This document shows, in pieces, positions 51,412-61,582 of a stretch of 64,000 nt of DNA; position 1 is the stretch's first letter, and every line of letters starts with the position of its first letter. Below the pieces are notes generated by a model. It worked only from the letters and a program-made list of their open reading frames with translations, ran no database searches and was not told the origin of the DNA. This stretch comes from Pirellulaceae bacterium (GTDB lineage Bacteria; Planctomycetota; Planctomycetia; Pirellulales; Pirellulaceae): positions 124,001-188,000 of the forward strand of contig JAHBXS010000001.1 in assembly GCA_019636375.1 (NCBI GenBank), given 5' to 3'. Both the position numbers and the translations under genes were made by a program.

Positions 51412-51819
51412 ATGCCCATTGAAATGCGATTGTCCAGGATCATCATCAGCGAGATCAACGAGAATCAAGTTGTTTTTCTCAAGGAAGTTGATGGAGATCG
51501 GCAATTTCCAATTTTGATTGGCATATTCGAGGCTCAAAGTATCGATCGTCGTGTTAAAAACATCCAGCGACCTCGCCCGATGACGCACGACCTAGTGGTC
51601 AACGCAATAGAATCGCTTGGCGGCGAAATCGACAGTGTGATGATTAGCGATTTGAAGGAACACACATACTTTGCAGTGATCCGTGTTCGAAGAGACGGTG
51701 AACTTATTGAGATCGATTCGCGTCCTTCGGATGCCATTGCCATTGCGGTTACCATGGATCCTCCCCTGCCGATTTATATCAATGAAGACATTCTTGATGA
51801 CGCGATATCGGGAGCTTAA
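51412..51819 (+). CDS. Bifunctional nuclease domain (DUF151) protein
   Basis: 135 residues from ATG 51412 (MPIEMRLSRIIISEINENQVVFL). The BFN pattern is complete: a strand pair, FPILIGIFEAQSIDR, MTHDLVVNAIESLGGEIDSVMISDL, TYFAVIRV, and the signature IDSRPSDAIAIAV. Family members have reported nuclease activity in plants and a conserved fold in bacteria; the bacterial role is poorly known. It precedes lysS but with a 114-bp gap, so an operon is uncertain. Confidence 0.9.
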   Translation: MPIEMRLSRIIISEINENQVVFLKEVDGDRQFPILIGIFEAQSIDRRVKNIQRPRPMTHDLVVNAIESLGGEIDSVMISDLKEHTYFAVIRVRRDGELIEIDSRPSDAIAIAVTMDPPLPIYINEDILDDAISGA

Positions 51820-51933
51820 GCGAAACTCAAATCGGCCGATAATCTGAATTCTCACAAACCTCAGATGTGTTCCGTCGGCGTGGAGCGTATTTTTTTGACT
51901 TTGAATGATTGACTAGAAAGGACATTTTTTAAA

Positions 51934-53517
51934 ATGGCACAGGAGCGTGCAGAACCGATCGGCGGAGAAGAGGAAGACGTAGCAGCAGTTTTGGCCGCCC
52001 GCCGCAAGAAATTGGAAAAGATCGAAGCTTTGGGGATTGATCCCTGGGGGCAACGCTTTGATGACCGCGATTTGATCGCCGCGATTCGATCTCGCCAAAG
52101 CGAAATTCGCCTGCTCGACGAACAAAATGAAAAACATCCTCTACCGAAGACATTTGGAGCAGAAGGCTTTGATATGCGGCAATGGCTCGCCGAGAAAAAA
52201 GGCAAAGACTTTGAAGGGCCCAGGGTCCGAGCGGCCGGTCGTATCATCCTTCATCGCGACAAGGGAAAATTGCAATTTATCGACATTCGCGATTGGACGG
52301 GGCGGATTCAGTTGTTCGTCGGGAGGGATCAGGTTGGTCCCGAAAACTGGGAACTTATTCAGTGCCTTGATCTCGGTGACTTGATTGGAGTTGACGGGAC
52401 CCTGCGTCCGACCAAAACAGGCGAATTGTCGATCTTTGCCGATAAGATTCACTTGCTGACAAAAACGCTTGATCCTCCTCCAGCCAAGCACCAGGGCTTA
52501 ACCGACCCCGAACTGCGGCAACGGTTGCGGTATGTTGACCTTGCATACAATGAAGGCTCGCTGGAACGGTTCTTGCAACGCTCTAAAATCGTCCAATCGA
52601 TTCGCGCGACATTGACCGGCCAGGGGTTTGTGGAAATCGAAGGCCCGACGTTGCACACGATTGCCGGGGGGGCTGCCGCGCGACCATTTAAGACTCACCA
52701 TAATGCCCTCGACATGCCGCTCGTGCTGCGGATTGCTTTGGAGCTGCACTTGAAGCGATTGATGGTCGGCGGCATGGAGCGAGTGTTTGAGCTGGGTCGA
52801 GTCTTCAGAAATGAAGGGATCAGCCCTCGCCACAATCCCGAATTCACCATGCTGGAAGTGTATCAAGCCTTTGGGGACTACCGTAGCATGATGGACTTGA
52901 CCGAACGAATCATTCAAAACGCGATGCTAGCAATCGGTGCCGGGCCGACCGTTAAATGGGGTGATCAGGAAATTAACTTGTCCGCCCCATTTGCCCGCAA
53001 GACCTATGCTGAGCTGTTTGCCGAACACACTGGTGTTGACCCAAGCGACTGGGCTGGGGTACAAGATTACGCAACGAGCATCGGGGTTGAGGTTGCCAAC
53101 CGACATCCTGATGTCGTGATTAGCGAAATTTTTGAAGAGCGAGTCGAAGACCAACTGCGTGGCCCAGTGTTTGTTATGGACTACCCGGCCAGCATTTGCC
53201 CGTTGACCAAGCGAAAACAAGACAACCCTCAAGTTGCCGAGCGTTTCGAGTTGTTTATCAACGGGATGGAATTGGCAAACGCCTATACAGAGCTCAACGA
53301 CCCCGATCTTCAGAAACAACTTTTCGAGACGCAACTCGCCGGAATGGATGAAGCCGACTCGATGGCTCGGATGGATCATGATTTTGTCCGTGCTCTTCGA
53401 AATGGAATGCCGCCGGCTGGTGGATTGGGGATTGGGATCGATCGTTTGGTGATGCTATTGACCGGAAGTCAAACCATCCGCGATGTGATCTTGTTCCCGC
53501 TGCTGCGTCCTGAATAA
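51934..53517 (+). CDS. lysS: Lysyl-tRNA synthetase, class II
   Basis: 527 residues from ATG 51934, with AGAAAGGA upstream. OB-fold anticodon domain (RAAGRIILHRDKGKLQFIDIRDWTGRIQLF) then the class II core: motif 1 around IVQSIRATLTGQGFVEIEGPTLH, motif 2 VFELGRVFRNEGISPRHNPEFTMLEVYQAF, and motif 3 GGLGIGIDRLVMLLTG. It charges tRNA-Lys. It is followed after 38 nt by the Lol-type permease. Confidence 0.97.
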   Translation: MAQERAEPIGGEEEDVAAVLAARRKKLEKIEALGIDPWGQRFDDRDLIAAIRSRQSEIRLLDEQNEKHPLPKTFGAEGFDMRQWLAEKKGKDFEGPRVRAAGRIILHRDKGKLQFIDIRDWTGRIQLFVGRDQVGPENWELIQCLDLGDLIGVDGTLRPTKTGELSIFADKIHLLTKTLDPPPAKHQGLTDPELRQRLRYVDLAYNEGSLERFLQRSKIVQSIRATLTGQGFVEIEGPTLHTIAGGAAARPFKTHHNALDMPLVLRIALELHLKRLMVGGMERVFELGRVFRNEGISPRHNPEFTMLEVYQAFGDYRSMMDLTERIIQNAMLAIGAGPTVKWGDQEINLSAPFARKTYAELFAEHTGVDPSDWAGVQDYATSIGVEVANRHPDVVISEIFEERVEDQLRGPVFVMDYPASICPLTKRKQDNPQVAERFELFINGMELANAYTELNDPDLQKQLFETQLAGMDEADSMARMDHDFVRALRNGMPPAGGLGIGIDRLVMLLTGSQTIRDVILFPLLRPE

Positions 53518-53555
53518 ATCAAAGTTCGACAAACGACTAGGCTGAAGGACCAGCA

Positions 53556-55193
53556 ATGTACAAAATTTTGTTGTCTTGGCGATACTTGCGAACACGCTTC
53601 ATTGCGCTGGCCTCGATTGTCAGCGTTACTTTGGGCGTTGCCACCATGATCGTCGTCAACAGCGTTATGGCCGGTTTTGTCTCGGAAATGCGCGATAGGT
53701 TGCATGGGATTTTGTCCGACATCGAGATTAAGTCGATGGGGCTGGATGGAATCGAATATGCAGACGCTCACATGCGTGAGGTCGAGCGAGTGTTGGGGGA
53801 TGATCTCGAATCGATCACTGGGGTGGTTCAAGTTCCCGCGCTGATGAACTTCTCATTTCGCGGTAACTACATTTCTCAGCCGGTGATTTTGATCGGAATC
53901 GACGACAAGACCTTTGGCGATGTCTGCGATTTCAAGCCCTATCTGATGAACGTTAAGAACCAACGCAGTATTTCGTTTGATTTGCGAAGCGAAGGCTACG
54001 ATGAAAAGATCGGGGACGCGGGTTGGGACTATCGACGTGAACGTGAGGAAACGAGGCGGGCCGTTGATGAACTAATCCGCGCCAGCGAACGAGAACAAGT
54101 TCATTCGATGCCCAAGGCCAAGCAGTTGCCTAAGATCGGCGAAGGAGTCAGTTTTGCCCCGATTCCTACGGAAATTCCAGACCTCGATGAAATCAGTGAT
54201 GGCCGCGAATTTGTTCCCGGAACAGAAAAGTCGTTTTCAATTACCGGTTTTGATCGCGATGCCGAAAGACGACGTGGCGTGAGCGCTGAGGAACGCTTCA
54301 ACCCGGCTCGAGACCAATATGTTGGGGTTGTACTGGGAATTTCGATCGCGCGCCGTCACACCATCGACCCAGAAAACGGCGACCAAAAATCAGAAGTTTA
54401 TCTGTTGCGTCCAGGCGATGACGTACAACTCAATTTATTCACCGCAGGTCGAAATCCTACGCCAATTGCAGAGAACTTCACGATTGTCGATTTCTACTCG
54501 TCTAACATGCACGAATACGACTCAAATTTTTGCTTCATGCCATTATCGAAGCTTCAAAAGTTGCGAGGTATGATCGATCCCTTGACGGGACTGGGGGCCG
54601 TTTCTGCGATTCAGATTCGGCTTAAGGAAGGACGCGATTTAAATCGAGCGCGCGACGCCTTGATCGAAAGGTTTCCGCCTTATGAAACAGGGCTCGCCAT
54701 TCAAACTTGGGAAGACATTCAGCGGCCTTTGTTGAGTGCCGTGAATCTGGAAATCACGATCTTGAACATTTTGCTGTTCTTAATTATTGCTGTCGCCGGG
54801 TTCGGAATTCTCGCAACGTTTTTCATGATCGTCGTTGAAAAGACAAAGGACATCGGAATTCTCAAGGCGTTAGGAGCCTCCAACCAAGGGGTCATGTCAA
54901 TCTTCTTGAGTTATGGTCTTTCGCTCGGTTCAGTAGGAACCGGAGTGGGTGTACTTTTGGGCCTGCTGTTTGTGTGGAACATCAACGAGATCGCGGATAT
55001 GGTTGAGTGGATGTCGGGCCGGGAGGTTTTTGATCCGACGCTTTATTACTTTTCTGAAATTCCCACGATCCTCAACCCCGTTACCATCACAATAATTGGC
55101 ATCGGAGCGATATTGATCGCGGTATTGGCAAGTGTCTTTCCGGCACTGCGCGCGGCTCGTTTGCATCCAGTGGAGGCCTTGAGATATGAGTAA
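53556..55193 (+). CDS. LolC/E-like ABC transporter permease
   Basis: 545 residues from ATG 53556. Four membrane helices: an N-terminal one (FIALASIVSVTLGVATMIVV) and three in the C-terminal FtsX domain (LNILLFLIIAVAGFGILATF; LSYGLSLGSVGTGVGVLLGL; IGIGAILIAVLASVFPALRA). The end RAARLHPVEALRYE is the MacB/LolC signature. The periplasmic loop (about 45-390) is larger than in E. coli LolC and has a charged REREETRR stretch. It probably extracts lipoproteins from the inner membrane. Confidence 0.88.
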   Translation: MYKILLSWRYLRTRFIALASIVSVTLGVATMIVVNSVMAGFVSEMRDRLHGILSDIEIKSMGLDGIEYADAHMREVERVLGDDLESITGVVQVPALMNFSFRGNYISQPVILIGIDDKTFGDVCDFKPYLMNVKNQRSISFDLRSEGYDEKIGDAGWDYRREREETRRAVDELIRASEREQVHSMPKAKQLPKIGEGVSFAPIPTEIPDLDEISDGREFVPGTEKSFSITGFDRDAERRRGVSAEERFNPARDQYVGVVLGISIARRHTIDPENGDQKSEVYLLRPGDDVQLNLFTAGRNPTPIAENFTIVDFYSSNMHEYDSNFCFMPLSKLQKLRGMIDPLTGLGAVSAIQIRLKEGRDLNRARDALIERFPPYETGLAIQTWEDIQRPLLSAVNLEITILNILLFLIIAVAGFGILATFFMIVVEKTKDIGILKALGASNQGVMSIFLSYGLSLGSVGTGVGVLLGLLFVWNINEIADMVEWMSGREVFDPTLYYFSEIPTILNPVTITIIGIGAILIAVLASVFPALRAARLHPVEALRYE

Positions 55194-55974
55194 AGGGATT
55201 GCGTTAGCAAAATCCATGAGCGGTAAGGAAGTCCACGAGAAGTCGCGAAATTCGACCGGCGAGCGAGTTCCCTTACGAATTGCGAAACCTCACGCAATGC
55301 GTGTCGTGGGGCTGCACAAATGTTACCGAAAAAAAGGGGTTGAAGTTCCCGTTTTAAAGGGAGTTTCGCTTGATATTGAAGAGGGGAAATTCACGGCGAT
55401 CGTCGGGCACAGCGGTTCTGGAAAAAGCACGTTGCTTCACCTCCTGGGGACTTTGGATGCCCCGGACTCTGGCGAAATTTGGTACGACGGTATCCGCATC
55501 GATAGTTTAGGGACAAAACAAAGAGATCGTCTGCGAAACCGAACGTTTGGCATGATTTTTCAGTTTTATCATCTGCTGCCGGAACTTACGACGCTTGAAA
55601 ATGTCTTGGTCCCCAGGATGGTGGAATGCAGTGCTTGGCGATACTGGCTGTCTCGCCGGATGTATGCAGATCGGGCAAAAGAACTCCTTGATCGTGTCGG
55701 CCTGAGCCATCGCTTAAACCACAAGCCGAATCAACTTTCTGGCGGTGAAATGCAACGTGCCGCAATCGCCCGGGCTTTAATCAGTCAACCAAAACTTTTA
55801 CTGGCCGACGAGCCGACAGGAAACTTGGACCGAGAGAACGGTGAAGTCGTTATGGAAACGTTGCTCGGTTTGTGTCGCGATGAAAATTTAACGATCATTA
55901 TGGTCACCCACGATGAAGAAATCGCGAAGACCGCCGATCAAACAATTCGTCTCGTTGACGGGGTTGTCGCGTAG
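55186..55974 (+). CDS. lolD: LolD-like ABC transporter ATPase
   Basis: 262 residues from ATG 55186, overlapping the permease by eight bases. A 35-residue N-terminal extension precedes the ABC core: GHSGSGKST (Walker A), Q-loop in IFQFYHLLPELTTLENV, signature LSGGEMQRAAIARAL, Walker B LLLADEPTGNLD and VTHDEE (H-loop). The subgroup is MacB/LolD. With the permease it would make a homodimeric exporter or lipoprotein extractor, as only one permease gene is present. Confidence 0.92.
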   Translation: MSKGIALAKSMSGKEVHEKSRNSTGERVPLRIAKPHAMRVVGLHKCYRKKGVEVPVLKGVSLDIEEGKFTAIVGHSGSGKSTLLHLLGTLDAPDSGEIWYDGIRIDSLGTKQRDRLRNRTFGMIFQFYHLLPELTTLENVLVPRMVECSAWRYWLSRRMYADRAKELLDRVGLSHRLNHKPNQLSGGEMQRAAIARALISQPKLLLADEPTGNLDRENGEVVMETLLGLCRDENLTIIMVTHDEEIAKTADQTIRLVDGVVA

Positions 55975-56139
55975 CGAAAAAATGTGATGCTCAAGTTTCG
56001 GTTGCCGTGCATAGACGTGTGTCTCGCTACTCAGCATTAGGTTGCCTCCAACCTGGATGGGGTTGGTCAATGTCGTTGTCGGCACGACTCATCAATTCTT
56101 GCCAACGTACTTCAACCAAGAATCTCGTTGAGAACGATG

Positions 56140-56823
56140 TCAATCTGGCGAGCGAATATCAAGGCCATTGACCGTTTCTGGCTTTTCTTCCGCCCTCATC
56201 GATTTTGGGACGAGAGAGGGGAATGAACGGCCAACCGATGGTCCCAGCCCTAATGGATCAACTCCAAGTCCCCACCAGATAATAAGTTGTGCGACCGGCA
56301 AGGCCAAAAATGCTCCCAATACAATCTTCACAATTTCTAGAGATCGATTTCCTTCGCTAAACGATGAACGCCGGCGAGAGCGAGAGCGGCTCTTTTGATG
56401 GGAAGGCCCCGATTTTTCAAATCGCTGAGTTGAAATTTCGTGGACGCCGTTAGGGTTAGGATCGGCATTCGTTGATCCATTCGGTGCCGCTTTTTCCGAC
56501 GTACGTTGACGACTGGCACGTCGTTTGGCACCCTGTCGAAGGATCGTGGGGACTTCGAATTTTGTTGCTTCGATTTTTGGTGCGGGTTCATTTTCAGAAT
56601 CCTCCGAATAAGAACGCCCGGTCCCATTTTCGGAGAAGCTCGTTTGGCCTCCCACAATCTCCAACTCCTCAACGTCTTCCGGCAAGGCGGATTCAATCGA
56701 ATATTGGCTCTTGCATTTAGGGCAACGCACGATGGTTTGAGCCAATACACCAGACGGAACGAGGACAACGTTCCCGCATTTGGGGCAATTCGTCACAATT
56801 TGAGGATGACGTGACACCTTCAT
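56140..56823 (-). CDS. Zinc-ribbon (MJ0042-type) membrane protein
   Basis: 227 residues from ATG 56823; ATG 56868 is possible, and neither has a clear ribosome site. Two CxxC pairs near the start (TNCPKCGNVVLVPSGVL and VRCPKCKSQYSI) form an MJ0042-type ribbon. A charged, Ser/Arg-rich linker is followed by one membrane helix (VLGAFLALPVAQLIIWWGLGV) and a short tail. The layout matches a planctomycete group of unknown role. It is convergent with lolD. Confidence 0.78.
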   Translation of the reverse strand: MKVSRHPQIVTNCPKCGNVVLVPSGVLAQTIVRCPKCKSQYSIESALPEDVEELEIVGGQTSFSENGTGRSYSEDSENEPAPKIEATKFEVPTILRQGAKRRASRQRTSEKAAPNGSTNADPNPNGVHEISTQRFEKSGPSHQKSRSRSRRRSSFSEGNRSLEIVKIVLGAFLALPVAQLIIWWGLGVDPLGLGPSVGRSFPSLVPKSMRAEEKPETVNGLDIRSPD

Positions 56824-56892
56824 TGCAGAATACTCGATAGCTTGGAAACCGGTGAGAGGGACTTTAAACATTGTAAACCGGAACGCTGCCAA

Positions 56893-57225
56893 ACTAAACG
56901 GATGAATGGTGTATTTTTTTGAAAATCAACGAGAATTCGAGCAAAAACTTGGCCCAGTGATAAAGTGTATCGATTAGCTCTAAACGTCCCCCCATAAATT
57001 AAATGGTCTCGAAGAAGTGAGTGTTTAGGGCAAGCCAGAGGGAACTTCGGGTAATCGGATGACTCCTCGAAGACCCGTCGGGACGAAGGCCAAATTACGG
57101 CATGATTCGGGTAAACGTCTATCAATTCAATTTGCTCCGCGTAACTATTCAACCCCGACTCAGCGGTTTAAAATCGGTAGTTTCGAGGTTCCCCGGAATC
57201 AGTTGACTTATACAGAAAGGTGTCC
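56893..57225. other. Intergenic region upstream of acs
   Basis: A 110-codon minus frame (56820-57152) overlaps the start region of the zinc-ribbon gene and has no domain. GACGGGTCTTCGAGGAGTCATC-like stretches may fold, but nothing is decisive. It must hold the acs promoter. Confidence 0.4.
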
Positions 57226-59199
<1,974 letters not shown>

Positions 59200-59288
59200 T
59201 GAAAACATTCAAGTTTAATCGCCAACTGATTGGTCGAACAAAAGGGGGACTGAATGCGTCGTTACACTTTTCAATGCGTCCGACTGTG

Positions 59289-59309
59289 CACGGAGTGAAA
59301 AGCTCCGTG
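59289..59309. terminator. Possible hairpin between convergent genes acs and S46 peptidase
   Basis: CACGGAG-TGAAAAG-CTCCGTG, a perfect 7-bp stem. Only a short T-run follows, so it is at best a weak bidirectional terminator. Confidence 0.4.
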
Positions 59310-59358
59310 GCCGTTTACTCCGCGAGCAGTTAACCCCGTTTTTTCGGCAGTTTGACGA

Positions 59359-61407
59359 TTACTTCCCCAATTCATTAACAATGTGTTGAGCGTCGTAAAC
59401 CACTCGAAGGGCTTCAAGGATCGCGCTGCTGTTGACCGATACCGCACGGGTTTGGCGGTCCGTGTAAAGGTAGTCAGCAGTCAAGGACTGAATGTTGCCA
59501 TCGAAAATCAAGCCCACCAGTTCGCCATCGGTGTTTACCACGGGGCTCCCTGAATTCCCACCGATAATGTCGGCGGTGCAGACGAAATTGAAGGGGATTT
59601 CCAGATTCATGCGATCTTTCGCTTCCTTCCAACTATCCGGCAACACGAAGTCCTTTTGACCTCCACGTGACGCCTCTCGCTCATAAGTTCCACCAATGTG
59701 CGTGAACGGCTCGACCCATTCACCTTCTTGCTCATAACCCATTACGGGACCAAAACTCAGCCGCAAGGTAAACGTCGCGTCGGGATAGACCGACGTTCCG
59801 AGAGTCGCGAAATTCGCCTCAGTGATTTTTGCGTAGGATTGTTTCTCGATCTCGGCAACCTCCTCGTTGGCCTTGCGAACTCGACGAACTTCTTCATCGA
59901 TTAAGAGAGCAAATTGAATCATCGTGTCTTCGCTGGAATCGATAGCCGCTTGACCACCTTCCGAAACACTTTTGCGAGTTTCTACGTCGATAAGCTTGGT
60001 TCCAGCGATCAATTCTGCGGCTCGATCGATGGGGCTTTTGCCCATGAGAACTTTTGCCACCCAGGGGTCATTACCGCCGCGAAGTTCGACGATGTGCGAA
60101 AGAGCATCGGCCAATAAGAACTGCTCCAAATCGGCATAAATTGGGGCCGAGGAAAATAGTTGCTGCAACAACGACTCACGACCGGCATCGGCGTATTCTG
60201 CCAAGCGTTCGGTTGAAGGCTTTTGGTCTTCGGCGGCCATTTGGACGAGTCGTTGGGCGATTCCAACTAACTGGGAGTTGAAGTTCACCGTTTGCGACAA
60301 GAGTTCAGCACGCATTCGTTGGGTTTCTTCGATTTTACCGAAGGCGTCCGAGTACTTCGATAGATTGGGGTCTAAAGCGATTTGCTCGCGAAGGGCCTTT
60401 TCGGACTCGGCCTTCGCCGACATAACCGCCGGGTCTTGTAGTCCTCCTAGCATTCCGAGATAGGCCTTGCGAGAGTTTTGAATCCCGAACAGATCGTCTT
60501 GAGCACGGCGGGCTTGCTCGGTGCCACGTAATCCGAATTGTTGCAACGCGATTTCTCGGCGACGGAGCAAGTTCAAGATAAACGGCATCCGGACATCTCG
60601 CTGGAACTGAAGAGCCGCCACGGTGAAAATTCGGCTGGTTCTGCCGGGATTTCCGGAAACGAAGACGAGTTCCCCGCCTTTGGCTCCTTCTTCCGCCCAT
60701 TTCAAGAAATGCTCAATTTGAGCGGGCTTGTCATTTTCGTAAACGCGGAACAAGCAGGCATCGAGGCAAAAGCGAGGGTACTCGAAGTTGTCGGCATCGC
60801 CACCAAAAAAGGCGATTGCGGATTCAGGAGCCCAAACGAGACGGACATCGGTGTACTTTTTGTACTGGTACAAGTGGTAACGAGCTCCGCCGTATAGGGT
60901 CACGACATCGCTGCGGAAACCCGTGGCGTCGAGATACTCTTTTTCGATTTCAGAGATCACTGCGCGGCGGGCTGCCACGGCTTGTTCGGTTGTCATGTCG
61001 TCGGACACTGCGGCATTGACGCGCTCGGTCACGTCTTGAATCGCCACGAGTTGGTTGAGTTCGAGGTCCGGGGCCTTGAGCTCGTCGGCCTGTGACTTGG
61101 CGAGGAAGCCATCCTTCAAGTAATTGTTTTCTTCGCTTGATAGTTTTTGCAGCGTATCCGATGCGACGTGGTGGTTGGTCAGGACAAGTCCATTGCTCGA
61201 AACGAAGCTGGCAGATCCCCCGACGTTGAAGCGAACACTGGATTTCATCAAGTGCTCGGCCCATTCTGGTGTTGGCTCAAAACCATAACGCTCGGACAAG
61301 TGTTTCACCGGCAGGTCGTTGAACAACCACATCCCTTCATCACCCCGCAGTCCAGGGGCCAACGTACACGCACTCATCATGATCAATCCTAAAAATGCCA
61401 ATCGCAT
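59359..61407 (-). CDS. S46 family dipeptidyl-peptidase, DPP7-like
   Basis: 682 residues from ATG 61407, with GAGG six bases upstream; the frame is open to 61611, but the extension runs through a terminator. Signal peptide MRLAFLGLIMMSACTLAPGL. S46 signature: DEGMWLFNDLP near the start, catalytic His80 in LVLTNHHVAS and Ser619 in GGNSGSPVV. Gly637, 18 residues after the Ser (FDGN), corresponds to the position that is Gly in DPP7 and Arg in DPP11, so non-acidic P1 preference is expected. It acts in the periplasm or outside the cell on peptides. Confidence 0.93.
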   Translation of the reverse strand: MRLAFLGLIMMSACTLAPGLRGDEGMWLFNDLPVKHLSERYGFEPTPEWAEHLMKSSVRFNVGGSASFVSSNGLVLTNHHVASDTLQKLSSEENNYLKDGFLAKSQADELKAPDLELNQLVAIQDVTERVNAAVSDDMTTEQAVAARRAVISEIEKEYLDATGFRSDVVTLYGGARYHLYQYKKYTDVRLVWAPESAIAFFGGDADNFEYPRFCLDACLFRVYENDKPAQIEHFLKWAEEGAKGGELVFVSGNPGRTSRIFTVAALQFQRDVRMPFILNLLRRREIALQQFGLRGTEQARRAQDDLFGIQNSRKAYLGMLGGLQDPAVMSAKAESEKALREQIALDPNLSKYSDAFGKIEETQRMRAELLSQTVNFNSQLVGIAQRLVQMAAEDQKPSTERLAEYADAGRESLLQQLFSSAPIYADLEQFLLADALSHIVELRGGNDPWVAKVLMGKSPIDRAAELIAGTKLIDVETRKSVSEGGQAAIDSSEDTMIQFALLIDEEVRRVRKANEEVAEIEKQSYAKITEANFATLGTSVYPDATFTLRLSFGPVMGYEQEGEWVEPFTHIGGTYEREASRGGQKDFVLPDSWKEAKDRMNLEIPFNFVCTADIIGGNSGSPVVNTDGELVGLIFDGNIQSLTADYLYTDRQTRAVSVNSSAILEALRVVYDAQHIVNELGK

Positions 61408-61468
61408 ATCGAACCTCGAATGTTTGATTTCTTGAAGAGGTCCCGAAAAGTTCTGGGACGTCAAACGA

Positions 61469-61504
61469 CAAAAAAGCCAGCCCCCACGAATGCGGGGGCT
61501 GGCT
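61469..61504 (-). terminator. Strong intrinsic terminator after the PEP-CTERM gene
   Basis: On the minus strand AGCCAGCCCCCGCATTCGTGGGGGCTGGCT, an 11-bp GC-rich perfect stem, is followed by TTTTTTG. It lies 79 bases beyond the stop at 61583 and upstream of the peptidase start. In the plus direction the T-run is poor, so it mainly stops leftward transcription. Confidence 0.85.
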
Positions 61505-61582
61505 GGAGCTTTTCCCGAATTCACTGGCAGTTTACCCGCCGATTCGGGGAATTTCAATGAGGGCCTGAGGCAGGCCGACTTT

